A DNA stretch of 11,050 bases from Bacillota bacterium (GTDB lineage Bacteria > Bacillota > Clostridia > Christensenellales > Aristaeellaceae). Positions 6,029-11,050 of this stretch are shown one piece after another (within the stretch, counting starts at the first letter, position 1; every line of letters starts with the position of its first letter). The position numbers were made by a program, and so were the translations under genes. Location of the stretch: contig JAEYQQ010000152.1 of NCBI GenBank assembly GCA_023409955.1, positions 1 through 11,050 of the forward strand, in the 5' to 3' direction. The notes under the pieces were generated by a model. It was not told the DNA's origin, did not search any database, and was given only the letters and a program-made list of their open reading frames with translations.

Positions 6029-7588
6029 ATGAACAACATATTTGATAAGAATTATCCTGCCATTCCCAAAGAAAAGCTTCAGTTTGCCCAAATAGACAAA
6101 AAGCTTCATGACGAGAAATTTGCCGTGAAACCGATTGGCTATTTTAAGGATGCCTGGCTGCGCTTCAAAAAGAACAAAAGCTCACTGGCTGCAACCATTA
6201 TCATCTTTTTGATTACGGTTTTTGCCATCATCGTTCCTTTTATCAGCCCCTATACCATTTCGGATGCCGACGGCGTCTATGCCAGGATGCGGCCTAAGAG
6301 TGAATTGCTTTCTTCCATCGGTATCATGGATGGTACATACAAAAAGGTGCTAAACGACAAGTTCTACATTTACCTCCATGGCATCGGCATGGGTATTGCT
6401 GACACCGATGGCTCCGGCAGCACTTGGCAGCAGGGCAATGACGCCACAATGAACCCCATCCGTTCAGAAGAGGAAGTGTACAAATCTGCCGGCAAAGAGT
6501 ACCGCAATGCCATGGTGGACAGTTATTATGAAGTAGGCTTCAAATACCTGAATGTTACCAGGAGTGATCTTGATAAGATCTTGGCATGGGAAAAAGAGTC
6601 TGGTGTCCAGGTTGTATACCCGATGGTGGATATTTTCAGCGAATGGTGTGATCCCTACAATCAGGGCGACGCCAATTACTGGTACCGCCATTTGCCCAAC
6701 GGTACCGCTCTGGATGGAGATGGCAAAAGGCTGACCCTGGATAAAGTCATGGAGAAAGGCCTTACCGATAACTATCTGCGTGATGCCCAGGGCAATGTAT
6801 TGAACTACATGCAAAGAGACAAGAACATGCTCATGATACGTGTTCTGTATTACAACTACTATCAATACCTACATGGCAGTGAACCATTGCATTTGTTTGG
6901 CACCGATGCGCAAGGGTATGACATCCTTGTTCGTTTGGCCCATGGTGTACGTTTGTCATTGATTTTGTCCTTATCTGTCTCTTTCCTTAACCTGCTCATC
7001 GGCACCATCTATGGCGCTTTGGAAGGCTTCTACGGCGGCCTTTTGGATCTGATCATGGAAAGGGTTAGCGATGTGCTCAACGGCGTTCCGTTTATCGTCG
7101 TCGCTACACTGTTTAAATTGCACCTGGTTAACACTGGGAAAGTTAGCCCCTTTGTCGGTATATTGTTTGCCTTTGTCACAACCGGCTGGCTGGGCATCGC
7201 CTACCGCGTCAGAACCCAGTTCTACCGCTATAAAAACCAGGAATACGTTCTGGCAGCACGTACCCTTGGCGCCAAAGACAAAAGGCTGATGTTCAAGCAC
7301 ATCTTCCCAAATACCCTTGGCACCATCATCACCACCTCTGTGCTGGTGATTCCGCAAACCATCGTTACGGAATCGGTTGTGTCCTACCTGGGCATTATCA
7401 GCTTCAATACATCCACTGCCATTTCCTTGGGTACCATGCTTGCAAGCGGCCAAGGATACCTGGCCTCCGATCCCCACATCATTCTCTTCCCCGCTCTGGT
7501 CATCTCGCTGCTGATGATCTCCTTCAACCTCTTTGGCAACGGTCTGCGAGATGCCTTTAACCCCACGCTGAGAGGAGCTGAAGAATGA
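6029..7588 (+). CDS. oppC: ABC transporter permease, OppC/DppC family, with large extracytoplasmic segment
   Basis: Second channel subunit, paired with OppB. It is 519 residues, against about 300 for E. coli OppC. Residues 1-50 are a basic cytoplasmic OppC_N-like tail (YFKDAWLRFKKNKSS), followed by membrane helix 1 (about 53-73). A hydrophilic segment of about 210 residues (76-288) leads to LFGTDAQGYDILVRLAHG (289-306), the normal HxFGTDxxGRD entry to the permease core. Core helices lie near 309-331, 350-366, 372-393, 430-450 and 483-503. The EAA loop is at 405-428 (EYVLAARTLGAKDKRLMFKH). The C-terminus LFGNGLRDAFNPTLRG is classic for the family. Translation is probably coupled to both neighbours: it starts 1 base after the oppB stop, and its TGA overlaps the oppD ATG. 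Family assignment is secure; the role of the extra segment is unknown. Confidence 0.94.
   Translation: MNNIFDKNYPAIPKEKLQFAQIDKKLHDEKFAVKPIGYFKDAWLRFKKNKSSLAATIIIFLITVFAIIVPFISPYTISDADGVYARMRPKSELLSSIGIMDGTYKKVLNDKFYIYLHGIGMGIADTDGSGSTWQQGNDATMNPIRSEEEVYKSAGKEYRNAMVDSYYEVGFKYLNVTRSDLDKILAWEKESGVQVVYPMVDIFSEWCDPYNQGDANYWYRHLPNGTALDGDGKRLTLDKVMEKGLTDNYLRDAQGNVLNYMQRDKNMLMIRVLYYNYYQYLHGSEPLHLFGTDAQGYDILVRLAHGVRLSLILSLSVSFLNLLIGTIYGALEGFYGGLLDLIMERVSDVLNGVPFIVVATLFKLHLVNTGKVSPFVGILFAFVTTGWLGIAYRVRTQFYRYKNQEYVLAARTLGAKDKRLMFKHIFPNTLGTIITTSVLVIPQTIVTESVVSYLGIISFNTSTAISLGTMLASGQGYLASDPHIILFPALVISLLMISFNLFGNGLRDAFNPTLRGAEE
6254..6892 (+). other. Extracytoplasmic insertion of OppC (residues 76-288)
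   Basis: The part of OppC between its first membrane helix and the FGTD entry motif. Usual family members have roughly 35-45 residues here, so about 165-170 are extra. It is hydrophilic and rich in Tyr, Asp and Gly, and it has no further membrane helix. It contains short acidic turns, DTDGSGST (125-132) and DGDGKRLTLD (229-238), that resemble calcium-binding loops without matching one fully. By topology it should face the same side as OppA, so a docking or substrate-guiding role with the enlarged OppA is a reasonable inference. I recognise no domain in it. Confidence 0.75.
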
Positions 7589-9747
7589 TGAGCCGTATTT
7601 TGGATGTAAAGAACCTTCGTATCTCTTTCCGCACAAACAACGGAACCGTCAAGGCTGTACGGGACATCAGCTTCGAACTGGATAAGGGTGAAACCCTTGC
7701 GATTGTAGGCGAATCCGGATCCGGAAAATCCGTTACCGCAAGGGCGGTGATGGGCATACTTGCCCCTAATGCCATCGTAGACAACGGCGAAATCATATAT
7801 GACGGCAAGGACCTATTGAAGCTTCCGGAGCAAGACTTCCATATGCTTCGCGGTGACAAGCTGTCCATGGTGTTCCAGGATCCCCTGTCCAGCTTAAACC
7901 CCATTGTGCGTATCGGCAAGCAGCTGACAGAAGCCATGCTGCTCAACAACAAGGAACGCAGGCACAATGCCGGCATCATCCTGCGCAAAACCCTCTCACT
8001 TCTGGAACAGAATATCAGCCTGGCCCTGGGCGGCTCTGCCGATATGAAAAAGGTCGCCTCAAGTAAGATTTTTGCATTCCGTGAAATTGTCAATGCAGGA
8101 ATTGCCGCAGAAAGTGCTTATGATACCGTATACGACTTCGCAGATGAAGCCAATGGCAGCATTGAGTCACTTCTGATTAGCATGATCCAAGGTGACAGGA
8201 ATGAGAATGCCAAAGAGGCCAGCCGTATCATCAAATTATGCGGCCAGTGCTACCATTTCCTCTTCCTTCCCATGGATAAAAGTGAGCTTCCTGCTATTTT
8301 GGCTAAAGCAGAGCAAGAGGTTACTGTATATGCACAAAGCGGCAACGGAGAAACTCTCAAAGGACTTCTCACCAAAGCACAGGGTATTTTGAAGGCGGCT
8401 TTGTCCAATACAAAGCCCAACTTCTTCTGTCTTGGCTACTATATGAAAAAAAGCGGTAAGCCCATCGATGCCTCCGATATCAGTGCCCTAAACGCAGCAG
8501 CGCGCGCTTATCTGGACGAGCATTTCATGCTAGACTTCCTTCAGGATGTAAGCCGCGGCATTCAATATTCCCATGAGAATGCCCTGGAAAAGAAACGCGC
8601 AACCCTAGATAGCCTTAAAAGGGCATTGACGCTGATGGAGTCTGGCGAGTATGATGAAAAGCATATCCGCAAAACAGCATCCAAGCTTTACAAGCAAGTA
8701 GACCTTTGCATTGACCGGCTGGATATTCGCAAGGATAATGTGGAGCACACATTTGCCTCCAGCCTTCATGCCGCCATCAACAAATATTATGACGGCATCA
8801 AGAAAAATCCCCTGGAACTTCGCCGGGAGGCCAAAGAAAATGCCAAATATCGCCGCTTGATTGCCGCCGGGAAAGACGCTTCCAAGGTCATGCCCGCCAT
8901 CCTGACAGATTTGGAGGCGGCAAAAGCCAGCATGCAAAAGGCAGTGAGGGATGTTATCACTTCCTACACCGCCAAAATTGCGGCAGAATCCAGCATCGAT
9001 TTTAACACCCTAGCTGTTGAAATGATTGATTATTTGAAACTGCAGGCATCTCATTGCGCTGACAAGCTCACCAAGCAAGGCGCAAAGCACAAAGCACTGC
9101 AGCTGATGAGCGAGGTCGGCATCAGCGAACCCCGCAAACGCTACAAACAATTCCCCTTCCAGTTTTCAGGCGGTATGCGCCAGCGTATCGTTATCGCCAT
9201 CGCCCTTTCCGCAAATCCAGATATCCTGATCTGCGATGAGCCCACCACTGCGCTGGACGTAACCATTCAGTCTCAGATTCTGGAGCTTATCAACCAGTTG
9301 AAGCGGGATCGCGGCCTTTCCATTATCTTCATCACCCATGACCTGGGTGTTGTAGCCAATATGGCGGACCGCATTGCTGTAATGTACGCCGGCAAAGTTG
9401 TGGAATATGGCAAAGCCGATGACATCTTCAATGACCCTTCCCACCCCTATACCTGGGCGCTGCTATCCTCTATGCCTGACCTGGATACCACAGAGAGGCT
9501 GTTTGCGATACCAGGTACACCACCCAACATGATTTTCCCGCCCAAAGGTGATGCGTTTGCTGCACGCAACCAGCATGCGTTGCAAATTGATTATGAACAG
9601 GAACCGCCCTTCTTCAAGGTCAGCGACACGCATTATGCTGCCACCTGGCTTTTGCATCCGGATGCGCCCAAGGTAAAGCCACCAGCCATTGTGACAGAGC
9701 GGATCGAAAGAATGAAGAGGCTGGAGGAAGAACACAATGCGCAATGA
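7585..9747 (+). CDS. oppD: ABC transporter ATP-binding protein, OppD/AmiE-like, with ~375-residue insertion
   Basis: One of two nucleotide-binding subunits that drive import. It is 720 residues against about 337 in E. coli. All ATPase motifs are intact: Walker A GESGSGKS (42-49), Q-loop FQDPLSSLNP (97-106), signature FSGGMRQR (527-534), Walker B DILICDEP (546-553), D-loop ALD (556-558) and H-loop THD (H585). From Q-loop glutamine to signature serine is 430 residues, compared with about 60 in E. coli OppD, so the excess lies at about 123-497. The C-terminal oligo_HPY-type tail reads PPKGDAFAARN (652-662) and THYAATWLLHP (682-692). The four cysteines usual in this tail are replaced, as in AmiE-type homologues I recall from Firmicutes. 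The start at 7585 has AGGAG 7 bases upstream (7573-7577); ATG 7588 is an adjacent alternative. There is no frameshift or stop, so the insertion is part of one polypeptide. Confidence 0.95.
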   Translation: MMSRILDVKNLRISFRTNNGTVKAVRDISFELDKGETLAIVGESGSGKSVTARAVMGILAPNAIVDNGEIIYDGKDLLKLPEQDFHMLRGDKLSMVFQDPLSSLNPIVRIGKQLTEAMLLNNKERRHNAGIILRKTLSLLEQNISLALGGSADMKKVASSKIFAFREIVNAGIAAESAYDTVYDFADEANGSIESLLISMIQGDRNENAKEASRIIKLCGQCYHFLFLPMDKSELPAILAKAEQEVTVYAQSGNGETLKGLLTKAQGILKAALSNTKPNFFCLGYYMKKSGKPIDASDISALNAAARAYLDEHFMLDFLQDVSRGIQYSHENALEKKRATLDSLKRALTLMESGEYDEKHIRKTASKLYKQVDLCIDRLDIRKDNVEHTFASSLHAAINKYYDGIKKNPLELRREAKENAKYRRLIAAGKDASKVMPAILTDLEAAKASMQKAVRDVITSYTAKIAAESSIDFNTLAVEMIDYLKLQASHCADKLTKQGAKHKALQLMSEVGISEPRKRYKQFPFQFSGGMRQRIVIAIALSANPDILICDEPTTALDVTIQSQILELINQLKRDRGLSIIFITHDLGVVANMADRIAVMYAGKVVEYGKADDIFNDPSHPYTWALLSSMPDLDTTERLFAIPGTPPNMIFPPKGDAFAARNQHALQIDYEQEPPFFKVSDTHYAATWLLHPDAPKVKPPAIVTERIERMKRLEEEHNAQ
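7951..9075 (+). other. Helical insertion domain inside OppD (residues ~123-497)
   Basis: Begins after GKQLTEAMLLNN, the last recognisable post-Q-loop helix, and ends at about KLTKQGAKHKALQLM, where the normal helix before the signature resumes. It is Ala/Lys/Glu/Leu-rich with few prolines and no tryptophan, suggesting mostly alpha-helix. The second half (about 330-490) has long charged helices such as ALEKKRATLDSLKRALTLME and a possible coiled-coil character. The first half is more mixed and contains CGQC (219-222). I recognise no catalytic motif and no known domain. Boundaries are approximate to about 10 residues. Confidence 0.8.
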
Positions 9748-11050
9748 CCAAGAGATTTTGTTGAAAGTTCAAAATCTGAAGCAGTATTTTAAACTGGGCA
9801 GAAGCATGCTCAAAGCTGTGGATGATGTTAGCTTTGAAATCAAAAAAGGTGAAGTATTCGGTCTGGTAGGCGAAAGCGGTTGCGGCAAAACCACCATCGG
9901 CCGGGCTATTATCAAGCTGTATGAACCTACCGGCGGTAATGTATGGTTTAATGGCCAGCGGATTTCTGCCGGCATTCAAGGCATCCGTCAAGTGGAAAAG
10001 GTGGAGCGTCAGAACAGCCGTACATACATACAGCAGCTGACCGCCAAGATGAAAGACGATATCCAGCAGCATCCGGAAAATAAAGCGAGTATCGAGCAGC
10101 ATACCCAGCAGTTGATATCTGCTGAAAAATCTCGGCTAAGCAGCTACTTAAAAGAACTGCAAGAGCAAGTAGAATCTGCAAAGGCTGATGCGAAAAACAG
10201 CAATGCAGCCTACCGCAGCCAGCAGGTTGCCCTGATTGAAAAAGAGCATGCCGAGGCGATTAAAGCCCTTGAAGATGAGCTCTCACACTCCTCAGGCAGC
10301 GATGTGGAAAAGGTGCAGGCCAAGATGATTGCAGAAGAGTCAGCCTATCAAAGCCGGCTGGCTGCAGCAGCTAAAGACACCATTATGACTAAAATGCAAA
10401 TGATCTTCCAGGATCCTGTTGCTTCTATCAACCCCCGCATGACAGTACGAGAGATTATCTCTGAAGGCCTGATCATCCGCGGTATTAAGGATAAGAGCTA
10501 TATAGACCGCAAGGTATATGAAATGTTGGACCTGGTAGGCCTTGTGCCTGAGCATGCTGATCGTTATCCCCATGAATTCTCCGGTGGCCAGCGCCAGCGT
10601 ATCGGCATAGCAAGAGCTATTGTCATGGAGCCGGACCTCATCATTGCTGATGAGCCCATATCAGCTCTGGATGTCAGCATTCAGGCTCAGGTAATCAACC
10701 TATTAAATGACCTGCGTGACCGTATGGGCCTAACCATCTTGTTCATAGCCCATAACCTGTCTGTTGTTAAGTACTTCAGTGACCGCATTGCTGTGATGTA
10801 TTTCGGAAAGATTGTTGAGTTGGCAACAGCGGATGAACTCTTTGCCCACCCGTTGCACCCCTACACAAAATCATTGCTGTCTGCCATCCCCTACCCAGAC
10901 CCGCATTATGAAAAACGGCGTAAAAGAGTATTGTACATTCCGGCAAAGGAGCATGATTACACAGTAAATAAACCTTCCTTACAGGAGATCTCGCCGGGCC
11001 ATTTTGTTCATTGCAATGATGCAGAGTTCGAGCAATACAAAAAGGAGCTT
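9737..11050 (+). CDS. oppF: ABC transporter ATP-binding protein, OppF-like, with coiled-coil-like insertion; 3' end off window
   Basis: Second nucleotide-binding subunit, partner of OppD. There are 438 codons to the window edge and no stop. The start ATG at 9737 overlaps the end of oppD by 11 bases, and GGAGGA (9723-9728) lies 8 bases upstream, so translation is likely coupled. Motifs: Walker A GESGCGKT (45-52), Q-loop FQDPVASINPRM (224-235), signature FSGGQRQR (281-288), Walker B LIIADEP (301-307), D-loop SALD (309-312), and H-loop AHN (H339, with N where D is usual). The C-terminal tail has LHPYTKSLLSAIPYPDP and SPGHFVHC, typical of OppF. E. coli OppF is 334 residues. The extra length lies between the Walker A lobe and the Q-loop (about 78-216), a different place from the OppD insertion. 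The family is secure; the true C-terminus is not visible. Confidence 0.95.
   Translation, partial: MRNDQEILLKVQNLKQYFKLGRSMLKAVDDVSFEIKKGEVFGLVGESGCGKTTIGRAIIKLYEPTGGNVWFNGQRISAGIQGIRQVEKVERQNSRTYIQQLTAKMKDDIQQHPENKASIEQHTQQLISAEKSRLSSYLKELQEQVESAKADAKNSNAAYRSQQVALIEKEHAEAIKALEDELSHSSGSDVEKVQAKMIAEESAYQSRLAAAAKDTIMTKMQMIFQDPVASINPRMTVREIISEGLIIRGIKDKSYIDRKVYEMLDLVGLVPEHADRYPHEFSGGQRQRIGIARAIVMEPDLIIADEPISALDVSIQAQVINLLNDLRDRMGLTILFIAHNLSVVKYFSDRIAVMYFGKIVELATADELFAHPLHPYTKSLLSAIPYPDPHYEKRRKRVLYIPAKEHDYTVNKPSLQEISPGHFVHCNDAEFEQYKKEL
9968..10384 (+). other. Charged helical insertion inside OppF (residues ~78-216)
   Basis: Normal OppF proteins have about 15-20 residues between the GxxxxFNG strand (here ending N72-G73) and the KxQMIFQDP Q-loop. 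Here the gap is about 147. The added part is rich in Gln, Glu, Lys and Ala, almost free of aromatics, and has heptad-like stretches such as LSSYLKELQEQVESAKADAK (134-153) and AEAIKALEDELS (172-183). A turn-like HSSGSD (184-189) precedes a last helix (190-218). It looks like an antiparallel helical hairpin projecting from the ATPase. No known domain is recognised; boundaries are approximate. Confidence 0.8.

Noticed and set aside
6971..7636. 221-codon minus-strand frame across the oppC/oppD junction
   Set aside because: It overlaps two well-supported genes, has low-complexity composition and no recognisable motif. It is a shadow frame.
7951..9075. OppD insertion as an intein, intron or inserted mobile gene
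   Set aside because: There are no intein splice motifs (no Cys/Ser start with a terminal His-Asn), no stop codons, no flanking repeats, and the neighbouring helices read through smoothly.

Overview
The window reads as a stretch of chromosome from a Clostridia-type Firmicute. The evidence is the threonyl-tRNA synthetase subtype, the AmiE/AppD-like C-terminus of the first transporter ATPase, strong AAGGAG-type ribosome-binding sites, a near-consensus sigma-A promoter, and A/T-flanked hairpin terminators. Base composition looks moderate by eye. Every gene lies on the + strand. I see no tRNA, rRNA, insertion sequence or CRISPR array.

Layout: (1) 2-1897 is the 3' part of thrS, cut by the left window edge. 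Its reading frame is open to base 2, so the ATG at 11 is internal. It is closed by a strong intrinsic terminator at 1919-1953. (2) 1954-2357 is a non-coding spacer of about 400 bases with a few weak inverted repeats. (3) A promoter at 2358-2386 starts a five-gene oligopeptide/solute ABC transporter operon in the order oppA, oppB, oppC, oppD, oppF. OppF runs off the right edge. A long GC-rich hairpin sits between oppA and oppB. The last four genes are packed tightly: a 1-base gap, then a 4-base overlap, then an 11-base overlap.

The transporter is recognisable throughout: an SBP_bac_5 binding protein, two BPD_transp_1 permeases with EAA loops, and two ATPases with complete Walker A, Q-loop, signature, Walker B and H-loop. 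It is heavily elaborated compared with the textbook Opp system. The binding protein is 795 residues and has a signal peptide without a lipobox cysteine. OppC has an extracytoplasmic segment of about 210 residues between its first membrane helix and the permease core. OppD carries a mostly helical insertion of about 375 residues between Q-loop and signature motif. OppF carries a charged, coiled-coil-like insertion of about 140 residues between Walker A and Q-loop. Only OppB has the ordinary size. The two ATPase insertions sit at different points of the ABC fold and show no obvious similarity to each other. They are the best candidate for something undescribed in this window.

Inferred working model: OppA captures a peptide or other large solute outside the membrane and delivers it to the OppB/OppC channel, and OppD/OppF power import. 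The extra extracytoplasmic mass (OppA, OppC) and extra cytoplasmic mass (OppD, OppF) suggest added docking, regulatory or partner-binding surfaces. Their function cannot be read from sequence alone.
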